From Candidatus Merdivicinus intestinigallinarum (GTDB taxonomy: Bacteria; Bacillota; Clostridia; Oscillospirales; Ruminococcaceae), in assembly GCA_018713335.1 (NCBI GenBank), contig DVOW01000043.1, forward strand, positions 1 to 64,000: 64,000 nucleotides of DNA. Direction: 5' to 3'. The notes under the pieces were generated by a model, which saw nothing but the letters and a program-made list of their open reading frames with translations, was not told the DNA's origin and made no database searches. Below, in pieces: positions 46,742-56,828 of the stretch; the first letter of the stretch is position 1; every line of letters begins with the position of its first letter. The position numbers and the translations under genes are program-made.

Positions 46742-46871
46742 AAAAATCCTCCTGTTTCGATATTGTCATACAATTCTATCATACCACAAATGAATAAAAA
46801 TGAAAATAGTTTCCATACTATTATCGGCGCGCAAAATGTAAATAAACTCTGAAATCCAAAGGAGGATCATT

Positions 46872-47084
46872 ATGCTGGATCGAATTGCATTGGCGTTGGT
46901 CATTATCGGTGGCCTAAACTGGGGTTCCATCGGGATCTTCGGTTTTGACTTTGTCGGCGCGATTTTCGGCGGCCAGGATGCGGTATTCAGCCGGATCATC
47001 TTTGCGCTGGTGGGCATTGCCGCCCTGTGGTGCATCTCGTTCTTCTTCAAGCGCAACGATGTTTTGGATCACAGCCACGACTAG
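46872..47084 (+). CDS. DUF378 family membrane protein
   Basis: LDRIALALVIIGGLNWGSIGIFGFDFVGAIFG...FSRIIFALVGIAALW. Confidence 0.92.
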   Translation: MLDRIALALVIIGGLNWGSIGIFGFDFVGAIFGGQDAVFSRIIFALVGIAALWCISFFFKRNDVLDHSHD

Positions 47085-47110
47085 TATCCCCTGGCGCGGC
47101 GCTGTACGGA

Positions 47111-47141
47111 AACATCCGGGACTGCCAAGGCCCCGGATGTT
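47111..47141 (+). terminator. terminator after DUF378 gene
   Basis: AACATCCGGG...CCCCGGATGTTTTT. Confidence 0.8.
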
Positions 47142-47235
47142 TTTGCGTCTTGTGCGGTATTTTTCATAAAAAACTCTTTACATTCCGGCCGTTTTGCGGT
47201 ATCATGTAAGAAACCGGACACGGAAGGAGATTTTT

Positions 47236-47649
47236 ATGGAAAATACTGTCATCAAAGGCGCCGGGTTCCACCACATTGCCTTATACGCTTCGGATTTCGA
47301 CAAGACCATGGAATTTTACCTGAAGGGTTTAGGCTGCGGATACATCCGCGGCTGGGGCGAAGGGGACGGCCGGGCCGCCATGATTGATTTCGGCGGCGGG
47401 AACCTGATCGAAGTTTTCGCAAAGGGTTCCAAGGAAGAACAGCAGAACGCCCGGTTCATCCATCTGGCCATTGCCACCACCGACCCGGACGGGGCCTATG
47501 AGGCGGCGCTAAAGGCTGGCGCAAAGCCTGTAGATCCGCCTAAAGACGTCACCATCCAGGCGGAAGATGAGCTTCCCGTCCGGATCGCCTTTGTCAAAGG
47601 CCCGGACGATGAGATCCTGGAATTCTTCTGCGACAAGTCCAAAAACTAA
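47236..47649 (+). CDS. VOC family (glyoxalase-like) protein
   Basis: GAGFHHIALYASDFDKTMEFYLKGLGCGYIRGWGEGDGRAAMIDFGGGNLIEVF. Confidence 0.9.
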   Translation: MENTVIKGAGFHHIALYASDFDKTMEFYLKGLGCGYIRGWGEGDGRAAMIDFGGGNLIEVFAKGSKEEQQNARFIHLAIATTDPDGAYEAALKAGAKPVDPPKDVTIQAEDELPVRIAFVKGPDDEILEFFCDKSKN

Positions 47650-47658
47650 CGGGAAGCA

Positions 47659-47685
47659 CCCCGGCGCTCTCAGCCAGCGCCGGGG
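47659..47685 (+). terminator. terminator after VOC gene
   Basis: CCCCGGCGCT-ctcagcc-AGCGCCGGGG-TTTTG. Confidence 0.88.
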
Positions 47686-47812
47686 TTTTGCTTTGCTTCC
47701 GGGAGAAAACAGGACGCATCCTCCTTTTGGGAAGTGGTTCCCTGATTTTGTGGCGGCTGTTTTGCCAGCGGCATAGCATGGTATGGGAATTCCCTAAAGG
47801 AGGAAATTGATT

Positions 47813-49192
47813 ATGGGCATTACAAACTCAAACAAAGTTGCAGACGTCCAGAGCGTCAGCTGCGGCGGCACCTTCCAGGTGTCCATTGGCCTGACAGCCG
47901 CTCCGGACATCGTCACAAACCCCACCGATATTGTCCTGGTCCTGGACCGTTCCGGCAGCATGGCCGGCGAGCCGCTGGCCAACCTGAAGCTGGGCGCCAA
48001 AGCCTTTATCGACATTATCGAGGAAAACACCGACGGCGTAAAAGACGGCGTCATCGGCTCCGGCAGCCGCATGGCAATCGTCAGCTTCGCCACCACCGCT
48101 ACCGCCGACACCCAGCTCATCACTTCGGTATTCGACCTGAAGACCGCGGTCGACAACCTGATCGCCGGCGGCTCCACCAACCACGGCGACGCCTTCACCA
48201 AGGCCATCCAGCTCTTTGATCCCCAGTCCAGCAACGCCAAGGTCATTGTCATTTTCACAGACGGCAACACCACCACCGGCGTTCCCCCCGCGCCCATTGC
48301 GGCGGCGGCCCGGGCCATGGGCATCACCATCTACTGCATTGGCCTGGTAGGCTCCGACGGCGTGGATGTCAGCGTCTTAAACGACTGGGCCACCCCGCCC
48401 GCCGTTTCTCACGTTTCCATTGCTCCCACAGCTGCGGAGCTGGTGGCCCTCTTTGAGGAACTGGCCGCCAATATCACCAACCCCGGCGCAACCAATATCG
48501 TCATCAACGAGGTTCTGTCACAGGGCTTCGCCATTGACAACCTGATTCCCCCCGCCATTGGGACCGCCACCATGCTGGACTCCCGGACTATCCAGTGGAC
48601 CATTCCCGAGTTGGGCATGACCGCCAGCGAATCCGCCGTCCTGGAGTTTGTCGTGCGGGATGTATCCCAGATCCCCGGCATCCGGCAGATCAACGAATCC
48701 ATCAGCTTTACCGACGACGCCGGCAACATCGTCATCTTCCCCAGCCCCACCATTTCTGTGGTATGCGGGCCGGTGGTGACGGAGCCGTGTCCGGAACCGG
48801 TAACCCTGTCGGTGGAAGGCTGCTCCGACGCCATTGTAGTGGATATGGGCGACACCTTCTTAGAGTCCCTGGGCCGTATTATCCAGATGGATGTAACGAT
48901 CCGCAGCGTCTGCCCCGGCAAACGGGTCGCTTTGGGCGTCATCCTCACGGAAGTAGATCAAAACGGCACGGAATATCAGCGGGGCATGAAGACTTTGACA
49001 ATCCCCGCCCACAATTCCCCGTCCTGCCGGGACGTGTTAGTTAAGTGCATCAAATTCGTGCTGCCTGAGGACTTGGATGTGTCCACGGAAGATCCCATGG
49101 CCATTTGCAGCACCAGGAACCTGAAAGCGCGGTTTATCGCCCACTATGTGGACACCGATTTCCGCTGCTGCGAATCTGTTGTTACCCTGTAA
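47813..49192 (+). CDS. VWA domain protein with Cys-rich C-terminal domain
   Basis: DIVLVLDRSGSMAGEP (MIDAS DxSxS); strong AAAGGAGG RBS; no apparent signal peptide. Confidence 0.85.
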   Translation: MGITNSNKVADVQSVSCGGTFQVSIGLTAAPDIVTNPTDIVLVLDRSGSMAGEPLANLKLGAKAFIDIIEENTDGVKDGVIGSGSRMAIVSFATTATADTQLITSVFDLKTAVDNLIAGGSTNHGDAFTKAIQLFDPQSSNAKVIVIFTDGNTTTGVPPAPIAAAARAMGITIYCIGLVGSDGVDVSVLNDWATPPAVSHVSIAPTAAELVALFEELAANITNPGATNIVINEVLSQGFAIDNLIPPAIGTATMLDSRTIQWTIPELGMTASESAVLEFVVRDVSQIPGIRQINESISFTDDAGNIVIFPSPTISVVCGPVVTEPCPEPVTLSVEGCSDAIVVDMGDTFLESLGRIIQMDVTIRSVCPGKRVALGVILTEVDQNGTEYQRGMKTLTIPAHNSPSCRDVLVKCIKFVLPEDLDVSTEDPMAICSTRNLKARFIAHYVDTDFRCCESVVTL

Positions 49193-49352
49193 CCCCTGCT
49201 GAAAGCCGCGCGGCGTAAAATTACGGGAGGCTGGTCTTAGATCGACCTCCCGTTGAGCTGTCCCCCAAAATAAAACTGCTACATCAATTTCCGGACGAAC
49301 TCTGCCGGGCTCATACAAATAAACCGTAGAGAAAATGCCAGAAAATTTTAGA

Positions 49353-49521
49353 CCCGGATTTTGCAAACAAAATCCGGGCGCGGGAACAGCCGCGGCGAGC
49401 CTGCGGGCTCGCTTTTCTTTTTGATGGTTCGCGGCCTGGCCGCGAAGGGATAGGATTTCGCGCTCTGCGGAGCGCGATGGGGGCTTTGCCCCTCACCCCT
49501 ACCACCTTTTGAAAAAGGTGG
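49353..49521. repeat. run of six consecutive hairpins (REP/MITE-like intergenic element)
   Basis: CCCGGATTTTG/CAAAATCCGGG; GCGAGCC/GGCTCGC; TTCGCGGCC/GGCCGCGAA; CGCGCTC/GAGCGCG; GGGGC/GCCCC; CCACCTTTT/AAAAGGTGG. Confidence 0.7.
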
Positions 49522-49576
49522 ACGAAAACTTTTTACTTTCTCTTTCGAAAAAAATACATTTATTAAGAAGTTTCTG

Positions 49577-50485
49577 CTACATCTTACCGAACAAATCCCG
49601 GAACACGCTGTCCCGGTCAATGTAATTCACATACCGGATGAAGTGCCGGGTCAAATCGGCGCTGTAGGTCCATTCCGGCGTCAGAATCGGGCTGGGGATC
49701 AGGCCGCTTTGGAACCCTTTGCCGCCGCAGAGCCAGGCGATGGTGGAAATGTCCCAAATGACCCGGGACCAGTTCCCGTACTGCTCCATCTGCTCTGTGG
49801 TGATATCCAGCAGATACTGGCCCCACTTTCCTTTTCCGGAAAGATGTTCCCGCAGCTCCGGCAAGGTCACGATCAGGTGGCTCACCACCCCCATACAGGG
49901 CACTAAAACCAGAGGGACGCCGCTGTCCAGCAAGACCCGGGAGGCATAAAAATCCTGGGCCATGTTGAACTCGTCTGTCAGGGGCATATGCAGGCCGTGG
50001 CCCCCCAGCCAGACCACCACGATTTTTTCCAGGATTTTCGGCTCCATTAAAATCGCCGAAGCGATATTGGTGGGCGCGCCGATAGCCGCTACATACAGGG
50101 GCTCCCCATCGGGCATGGCAAGGGCGCGGGCAGCCAAATCCCGGGCCGCCGGAGAATCCACCGGGCTGTCCGGGGAATCCATCCATTTTTCCGAGCCTCG
50201 GAACACCGGACGTTCCTCCCCCAGGATGGAGAGAATCTCCAAAATCTGCCGGTAGCTTTTTTCCATGCCGTCCTTTGGCCCTTCCGAACGGTCGTTGTGG
50301 AAAGGGGCGGCGTAAACGGCTTCCAGGCGGATTTCCGGCGAGCGCAGGGCGTACACCAGGGCGTAAGGGTCGTCCAGCTCGTTATAGGTGTCTGTATCCA
50401 GGACGACGCGGCAGCCGGGCTTGGGCGTTTGCAGACGGGATGCCAGAAATTCCGCAGGCAGTGGATCAAATTTCATGCTGTTCAT
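49577..50485 (-). CDS. inosine/uridine-preferring nucleoside hydrolase family protein
   Basis: [25 protein letters not shown] (nucleoside hydrolase D-rich motif). Confidence 0.85.
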   Translation of the reverse strand: MNSMKFDPLPAEFLASRLQTPKPGCRVVLDTDTYNELDDPYALVYALRSPEIRLEAVYAAPFHNDRSEGPKDGMEKSYRQILEILSILGEERPVFRGSEKWMDSPDSPVDSPAARDLAARALAMPDGEPLYVAAIGAPTNIASAILMEPKILEKIVVVWLGGHGLHMPLTDEFNMAQDFYASRVLLDSGVPLVLVPCMGVVSHLIVTLPELREHLSGKGKWGQYLLDITTEQMEQYGNWSRVIWDISTIAWLCGGKGFQSGLIPSPILTPEWTYSADLTRHFIRYVNYIDRDSVFRDLFGKM

Positions 50486-51467
50486 CCTTTCTCAAAAGGG
50501 ATTCCTCCCCTAAAGTATCGATCAGGGCGTCCAAATCGGCCAGAGTGCTTAAAGCGCCGCAGGCATTGCGGAACTTGGCCGCGCCGGGTATTCCTTTTAT
50601 ATAGTAGGCGGCGATTTTCCGGCTCTCCTTCATGCCGATGTATTCGCCTTTATATTCCACAATCAGGCGGATATGCCGCTTCATCACTGCCAGTTTATCC
50701 GTAAGCGCCGGCTTGGGAGGCAGGGTCCCGGTTTCCAAATACTGTTCGATTTCTCGGAACAAAAAGGGGTTGCCGTAACTTCCCCGGCCAATCATCACCA
50801 AATCGCAGCCGGTCTCCTCGTACATCCGCAGGGCGTCCTTGGCGGTGACAATATCGCCGTTGCCGATAACCGGGATGGAGACCGCTTCCTTGACGGCTTT
50901 GATAATGCTCCAGTCGGCGGAAGGCCGGTACATCTGGCTCCGGGTGCGGCCGTGGATGGTAATGGCGTCCGCGCCGGCCTCCTCCATAAGCTTGGCAAAG
51001 GGGACGGCGTTGACGGAGTTTTCGTCCCAGCCCTTGCGGAATTTCACAGTGACGGGCACCGGGCTCACCGCCTTCACCGCCCGGACGATTTCGGCGGCCA
51101 GTTCCGGGGTCTTCATCAGGGCGGAACCGGCCCCGCCCCCCACTACCTTGGGAACCGGACAGCCCATGTTGATGTCCAGGATGTCCGGCTGATATTTTAA
51201 GGCCACTTCCGCCGCTTTGGCCATATCGGAAGGGTCGCTGCCGAAAAGCTGAGAGGCGGCGGGCCGTTCTTTTTCCGAGATCTTCAAAAGCTCCTCGCTT
51301 TTCCGGTCGGAGAAGGTCAGGGCTTTGGCGGAGGTCAATTCCCCCACCACATAAGCCGCCCCGAATTCCTTGCAGATTTCCCGGTAAGCCCGGTCGGCCA
51401 CCGACGCCATAGGGGCCAGGGCAGCTGTTTTTTTGATGGTCACATTTCCAATTTGGATGGTTTTCAA
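50466..51467 (-). CDS. tRNA-dihydrouridine synthase
   Basis: [35 protein letters not shown]...[24 protein letters not shown]...[12 protein letters not shown]; probable TTG start. Confidence 0.93.
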   Translation of the reverse strand: MKTIQIGNVTIKKTAALAPMASVADRAYREICKEFGAAYVVGELTSAKALTFSDRKSEELLKISEKERPAASQLFGSDPSDMAKAAEVALKYQPDILDINMGCPVPKVVGGGAGSALMKTPELAAEIVRAVKAVSPVPVTVKFRKGWDENSVNAVPFAKLMEEAGADAITIHGRTRSQMYRPSADWSIIKAVKEAVSIPVIGNGDIVTAKDALRMYEETGCDLVMIGRGSYGNPFLFREIEQYLETGTLPPKPALTDKLAVMKRHIRLIVEYKGEYIGMKESRKIAAYYIKGIPGAAKFRNACGALSTLADLDALIDTLGEESLLRKDEQHEI

Positions 51468-51468
51468 A

Positions 51469-51684
51469 TCAATCGTCCTTTTTGAAGTATTCAATTCCCA
51501 GGATGACAAGGCCAAGCAGAACCAATAAAACGGAGAACCAAAATGGAAGCGTCATGCCAAACTCCTCAATGGTGTCTAACGAACTATTCGGATAAATCCG
51601 TTCATTCCCCGCAAAAAGCAGAATCGACAAAGTACCAACTGTTCCGGTGAGAAAAAGCAAACCGCCAATCACAACCCGTTTCAT
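51469..51684 (-). CDS. small two-TM membrane protein
   Basis: [26 protein letters not shown]...[39 protein letters not shown]. Confidence 0.6.
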   Translation of the reverse strand: MKRVVIGGLLFLTGTVGTLSILLFAGNERIYPNSSLDTIEEFGMTLPFWFSVLLVLLGLVILGIEYFKKDD

Positions 51685-51863
51685 AAAGCTCCCTCTTTTC
51701 GCAAGAACCTTGTATCTTTCATTGTATCCTGGAAAAAAATATGCTATAATGATATTTATCGTAAACAAATATCTATCATTGATACATATTATAAAGGAAA
51801 TGAAAAATGCTGTCAAGGAATCCCCGGCGGCATTTTGTAAAAACTGCCAGAAAGGATTTTGCT

Positions 51864-54422
51864 ATGAAAATTCTTGCTATAGACTTTAACTCCCTGATGA
51901 ACCGTTCCTTTTACGCCATCCGCCACCTGTCCACCAAGGACGGTTTGGAAACCAACGCCCTGTTTGGGTTCACCAAGACCTATCAGAAACTGCTGGCGGC
52001 CCATCAGCCGGATGTGGTCGTGGCGGCCTACGACCTGCGCGCCCCCACCTTCCGGCACAAAATGTACGATGCATACAAGGGCAACCGCTCCCCCATGCCG
52101 GAGGAACTGCGCCCCCAGATGCCCTTGGGCCGGGAGTTCGTGGATTTGGCCGGCGGCACGGTCATCGGCATCGAAGGGTACGAAGCCGACGACATCCTGG
52201 GTACTGTGGCGGAATACGCTAACACCCATCCCGGCGTTTCCTGCGTCATCGCCACCGGCGACCGGGATTCCTTACAGCTGGTATCGGAGGCCGCGTCGGT
52301 GAGCCTTGCCACCAATAAAGGGGACATTCTTTTCACGCCGGACAAGGTGCGGGAGGACTACGGACTTTCTCCCAAACAGCTGATTGAGGTGAAATCCCTT
52401 ATGGGAGACAGCTCCGACAACATCCCCGGCGTCAAGGGCATCGGCGAAAAGACCGCCCTATCCCTGATTGCCAAAAACGGCAGTTTGCAGAACATTTTGG
52501 ACAACCTGGACAGCATCGACGCCACTCCCCGCATTAAAAAGCTCATTGCGGAGCACCGGGAGGAGGCTCTTATGAGCCATACCCTTGGGGAAATCAACTG
52601 CCATGTGCCTATGGAGTTTGACCCGGAAGTTCTGGCCAAAAAGGAGCGTCAGGACGGCGCTTTGGAGGAGTTTTTACGGAAATATGAGCTGACTTCCGTT
52701 TTGGAGAGCTTCGGCTTTTCCAAAAAAGAGGAGCAGCTGACCTTTTCCGCCCCCCAAATCCCCCCCTGTGAAGTTTTGGAAAACCCGGAAAACCTGGCGG
52801 AGCTGGTGAAAAAAGCCGGGCGGCTCATCCTCTTGCCGGAATGGGACAAGGGGGAGCCGGTATCTATCACCGTTCATCTGGACGGCCGGAAATTTGCCCG
52901 TGTAACCGAAAATACCCCCTCCGCTTTGGAAAACCTGCTGGCCCTTTCCCTGGTAAAAATCACCTTTGACGCAAAGCCCCTGTACCGCTTTGCCATGCGG
53001 AACCGGATTCCCTATTCCGGGGAACTGGAGGACGTAAAATTGCAGGCGTATCTGTTAAGCAATTCGGACAAGAGCTACCCCATCCCCGACCTGGTGCAGA
53101 GCTACTGCCCCGGCCTGGAGGAATTCCCCGAAAATTTGCGGGACACGGCGGCGTTAGGCCCGCTGTACGATGCCATGACGGAAATTCTGTCCGAAAAGGA
53201 CATGACCTTTTTATATGAAGAAATCGAGCGTCCCCTCTGCGAAGTGCTGGCTTCCATGGAGGAGGAAGGCTTTTTGGTGGACGAAGCGGGCATCACCGCC
53301 TTCGGACAGGCTCTGGACAGCCAGATCGAACGGCTGAAGGACGAGCTCATGGAGCTGGCCGGGCAGGAATTCAACCCCAACTCCCCCGCCCACCTTTCGG
53401 AGATCCTGTTCAACAAATTAGGCCTCCCCACCGGCAAAAAGACCAAAACCGGCTATTCCACCGATGTGGAGGTGCTGGAAAAGCTGCTGCCCTACCACCC
53501 CATTGTGGGCAAGATCTTGGAATACCGGAAGCTGTCCAAGCTGTCCAGCACCTATGTCACCGGCTTAAAAAAATGCATCCAGCCCGACGGCCGGGTGCGC
53601 TCCACCTTTAACCAGACGGAAACCCGCACCGGCCGCATCAGCTCCTCCGACCCCAACGTGCAGAACATCCCAGTCCGCACAGAGCTGGGGGCGGAAATGC
53701 GGAAATTCTTCGTAGCCAAGGAGGGTTACACCCTGGTGGACGCCGACTATTCCCAGATCGAGCTGCGGGTTCTGGCGGCCATTTCCGGGGACAAAAACAT
53801 GATCGACGGCTTTGCCAAGGGCGCGGACATCCACCGGATGACCGCTTCCCAGGTGTTCCACATCCCCTTTGAGGAAGTCCCTGCCGAGCTGCGGAGCCGT
53901 TCCAAGGCCATTAACTTCGGCATTGTGTACGGCATTTCCGCCTTTTCCCTTTCCCAGGACATCCACTCCACGGTGAAGGAGGCCAAGCAGTATATCGAGG
54001 ACTACCTGAAGACCTACAGCGGCGTGGACGCTTACATGAAAAATTCCATTGAACAGGCCCGGGAAAAAGGTTATGTGGAAACCATTTTCCACCGGCCCCG
54101 CTATCTGCCGGACATCCACTCCAAAAAGCCGGCCCTGCGGGGATTTTCCGAACGTGTCGCCATGAATATGCCCATTCAGGGTACGGCCGCGGACATCATC
54201 AAGCTGGCCATGATCCGGGTGTACCGCCGTCTGCGGGACGAGAAGCTGGAATCCAAGCTGATTTTGCAGGTTCATGACGAACTGCTGGTGGAGGCAAAGG
54301 AATCCGAAACGGAGCAGGTCATGGCCATTGTCAAGGAAGAAATGGAACACGCCGCAAACCTTTCGGTGAAGCTCTGCGTTGATATCCACCAGGGGAAAGA
54401 CTGGTACCAGGCGAAGGGATGA
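51864..54422 (+). CDS. polA: DNA polymerase I
   Basis: MKILAIDFNSLMNRSFYAIR (5'-3' exo), family A polymerase motifs VDADYSQIELRVLAAISGD, RSRSKAINFGIVYGIS, ILQVHDELL. Confidence 0.96.
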   Translation: MKILAIDFNSLMNRSFYAIRHLSTKDGLETNALFGFTKTYQKLLAAHQPDVVVAAYDLRAPTFRHKMYDAYKGNRSPMPEELRPQMPLGREFVDLAGGTVIGIEGYEADDILGTVAEYANTHPGVSCVIATGDRDSLQLVSEAASVSLATNKGDILFTPDKVREDYGLSPKQLIEVKSLMGDSSDNIPGVKGIGEKTALSLIAKNGSLQNILDNLDSIDATPRIKKLIAEHREEALMSHTLGEINCHVPMEFDPEVLAKKERQDGALEEFLRKYELTSVLESFGFSKKEEQLTFSAPQIPPCEVLENPENLAELVKKAGRLILLPEWDKGEPVSITVHLDGRKFARVTENTPSALENLLALSLVKITFDAKPLYRFAMRNRIPYSGELEDVKLQAYLLSNSDKSYPIPDLVQSYCPGLEEFPENLRDTAALGPLYDAMTEILSEKDMTFLYEEIERPLCEVLASMEEEGFLVDEAGITAFGQALDSQIERLKDELMELAGQEFNPNSPAHLSEILFNKLGLPTGKKTKTGYSTDVEVLEKLLPYHPIVGKILEYRKLSKLSSTYVTGLKKCIQPDGRVRSTFNQTETRTGRISSSDPNVQNIPVRTELGAEMRKFFVAKEGYTLVDADYSQIELRVLAAISGDKNMIDGFAKGADIHRMTASQVFHIPFEEVPAELRSRSKAINFGIVYGISAFSLSQDIHSTVKEAKQYIEDYLKTYSGVDAYMKNSIEQAREKGYVETIFHRPRYLPDIHSKKPALRGFSERVAMNMPIQGTAADIIKLAMIRVYRRLRDEKLESKLILQVHDELLVEAKESETEQVMAIVKEEMEHAANLSVKLCVDIHQGKDWYQAKG

Positions 54423-54892
54423 TTGAGTTGGACACACGGGTCAAACCTTTGAAAAAAAGAGAGCTTCCGGCGGCTTTAACCCTCTGCCGGGAGGTTTTTC
54501 TGGAATTTGAAGCGCCGGATTACCCGCCGGAAGGGACGGAGAATTTTCTCGCGTTTTTGGAGCCGGAGCAGGTTGGCCGCATAATCGACAGCGGCCTGCT
54601 CACCTTTTTCGGGGCTTACCGGGACGGCCTGCTGATTGGGGCCGGGGCGGTAAAGGAGCAAAACCACATCTGCCTGCTCTTTGTCCGGAAAGAATGCCAC
54701 CGGCAGGGGGTTGGCACGCTGCTTTTGGACGCCATGCTGAAATCCTGCCGGAGATCCGGCGCGGAAAGGGTGACGGTCAACGCCTCCCCTTACGGTGTGC
54801 CCTTTTATCAGGCAAGGGGATTCCAAAAACTTGGCGAGGAGCAATGCCGGGACGGAATCCGGTTTGTTCCCATGGAAAGGAACAGCTTATGA
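54419..54892 (+). CDS. GNAT family N-acetyltransferase
   Basis: ICLLFVRKECHRQGVGTLLLDAMLKSC. Confidence 0.85.
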   Translation: MIELDTRVKPLKKRELPAALTLCREVFLEFEAPDYPPEGTENFLAFLEPEQVGRIIDSGLLTFFGAYRDGLLIGAGAVKEQNHICLLFVRKECHRQGVGTLLLDAMLKSCRRSGAERVTVNASPYGVPFYQARGFQKLGEEQCRDGIRFVPMERNSL

Positions 54893-55329
54893 CCATTCGG
54901 TTTTTCACAGAAGAGGACGTCCCGGCGGCGGCGGAGCTGGAGCAGCTCTGTTTTCCCGACCCCTGGAGCCAAAAGGGCCTGCGGGACACTTTGCGTGAGG
55001 AAGGCTCCTGCTTTCTGGCGGCAGAAAGTGAAACCGGCGCTCTCTGCGGGTACTTAAACGCCACCTGGGTATTGGACGAATGCAATTTGAACCGCATCTG
55101 CGTGCATCCGGATTTCCGAAAACAGGGCATTGGAGCCAATCTACTCACGAAACTTCAGGATTTTTGCAAAACGCATGAGATTTCCCACATTTTTCTGGAA
55201 GTGCGGGAATCCAACGCCGCCGCAAGAAATTTATACCGCGCCCATGGGTTCCGGGAGCTGGGCAAACGCCCCCGGTTTTACGAAAACCCGGAGGAAGACG
55301 CGGTTTTAATGGAATGGACAGCGGAATAA
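54889..55329 (+). CDS. rimI: ribosomal protein S18-alanine N-acetyltransferase
   Basis: LEQLCFPDPWSQKGLRDTL...ICVHPDFRKQGIGANLLTKL...LEVRESNAAARNLYRAHGF; next to tsaD. Confidence 0.92.
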   Translation: MTIRFFTEEDVPAAAELEQLCFPDPWSQKGLRDTLREEGSCFLAAESETGALCGYLNATWVLDECNLNRICVHPDFRKQGIGANLLTKLQDFCKTHEISHIFLEVRESNAAARNLYRAHGFRELGKRPRFYENPEEDAVLMEWTAE

Positions 55330-55340
55330 AGGAGAACATC

Positions 55341-56357
55341 ATGGAAAAAGAAGTCAAAATACTGGCAATCGAAAGCTCCTGCGACGAAACTGCCGCATCG
55401 GTAGTGGTCAATGGACGGAAAATCTGGTCGTCCATTGTGGCGTCCCAGGTGGAGGAGCACCGGAAATACGGCGGCGTTGTGCCGGAAATCGCCTCCCGGC
55501 GGCACTGCGAAAACATCTGCTGGGTGGCGGACGGCGCCATGCAGGAGGCGAACCTCACCTTCGAGGATTTGGACGCCATCGCCGTCACCTACGCGCCAGG
55601 GCTCATTGGGGCTTTATTGGTGGGGGTCAACTACGCCAAGGGGCTTTCCCTGGCCACCGGCAAACCCTTGATCCCGGTGCACCACATCCGGGGGCACATC
55701 GCCGCCAACTACATCGCCCATCCGGACTTGGAGCCGCCCTTCCTCTGCATGGTGGCTTCCGGCGGCCACAGCCACATTGTGGAGGTGCTGGATTACACCC
55801 ATTTCCGGGTCATCGGCTGCACCCGGGACGACGCTGCCGGCGAAGCCTTCGACAAAGCGGCCCGGGCCATGGGATACCCCTATCCCGGCGGCGTGTTCAT
55901 TGACAAGGCGGCTCAAACCGGCAACCCCAAAACCTATCCCCTGCCCCACCCCAAAGTGGACGGCAGCCCTTATGATTTCAGCTTTTCCGGCCTGAAAACC
56001 GCCGTGCTGAACACTTTGAACCACGCGGCCCAGAAAGGCGAAACCATTATCAAGGAAGATTTGTGCGCCTCCTTCCAGCAGACAGTGTGCGACCTGATTG
56101 CGGGAAAGCTGATGCTGGCGGCGGAAGAGTTCGGCTACAAAAAAATCGTTTTCGCCGGGGGCGTTTCCGCCAATTCCGGCCTGCGGGCCAGACTGACGGC
56201 GGAATGCCAAAAGCGGGGCTATGAATTTTTCGTCCCGCCCCTGTCCCTCTGCGGCGACAACGCGGCCATGATCGGGGCCCAGGCCTACTACGAATACTTA
56301 GCGGGGAATTTTGCGGGCGCGGACTTAAACGCTGTGGCCAGCAAAAACATCGAATAA
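55341..56357 (+). CDS. tsaD: tRNA N6-adenosine threonylcarbamoyltransferase
   Basis: ILAIESSCDETAASVV...EIASRRHCENI...VASGGHSHIVEV. Confidence 0.96.
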   Translation: MEKEVKILAIESSCDETAASVVVNGRKIWSSIVASQVEEHRKYGGVVPEIASRRHCENICWVADGAMQEANLTFEDLDAIAVTYAPGLIGALLVGVNYAKGLSLATGKPLIPVHHIRGHIAANYIAHPDLEPPFLCMVASGGHSHIVEVLDYTHFRVIGCTRDDAAGEAFDKAARAMGYPYPGGVFIDKAAQTGNPKTYPLPHPKVDGSPYDFSFSGLKTAVLNTLNHAAQKGETIIKEDLCASFQQTVCDLIAGKLMLAAEEFGYKKIVFAGGVSANSGLRARLTAECQKRGYEFFVPPLSLCGDNAAMIGAQAYYEYLAGNFAGADLNAVASKNIE

Positions 56358-56369
56358 GGGGGCTTTCCC

Positions 56370-56828
56370 ATGAAAAAGCGGGTGTTGGCAGCAGTTCTGG
56401 GGCTGATTGTAACGGTGGCCATCCCCTTTGTCATGGAACGGGCTATCCCGGAGCCTATAAAAGAACTGAACGCCATTCGCCGGGATATTCAGAATATGGG
56501 CTACGCTTTGGAGAATGTGGAGTTTAGGCAGGAGGGGGACGCGGACTTTGCAGATCCGGCACCCTTTTCTGCGTCCTCCAATTTTGAAGCAACTCTCCAG
56601 CCAGGGGACTTCTCCCTATCGATTTTTCAATATGAGTCAGAGGAAGAATTGAAAAAAGGCGCGGAACAATTTAGCAGATTTTTAACAATGGTCAGTCTTA
56701 GGGGTCCTCTCGACTTCTACCGCACATCAAGAAATTTTATTGTTTGCGGTTACCGGTCGAGACAGGCTGAATTTTATGAGCCCGTGCAGGAATACCTGGA
56801 AAGATTTGAGGAGAGGAACGAGCCATGA
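56370..56828 (+). CDS. uncharacterised membrane-anchored protein, tandem copy 1
   Basis: MKKRVLAAVLGLIVTVAIPFVMERAIPEPIKELNAIRRDIQNMGYALENVEF...; overlaps the next ORF. Confidence 0.75.
   Translation: MKKRVLAAVLGLIVTVAIPFVMERAIPEPIKELNAIRRDIQNMGYALENVEFRQEGDADFADPAPFSASSNFEATLQPGDFSLSIFQYESEEELKKGAEQFSRFLTMVSLRGPLDFYRTSRNFIVCGYRSRQAEFYEPVQEYLERFEERNEP

Noticed and set aside
49348-49620. 90-aa minus-strand ORF over the hairpin array
   Set aside because: Runs through six inverted repeats; composition reflects repeats, no RBS or domain.
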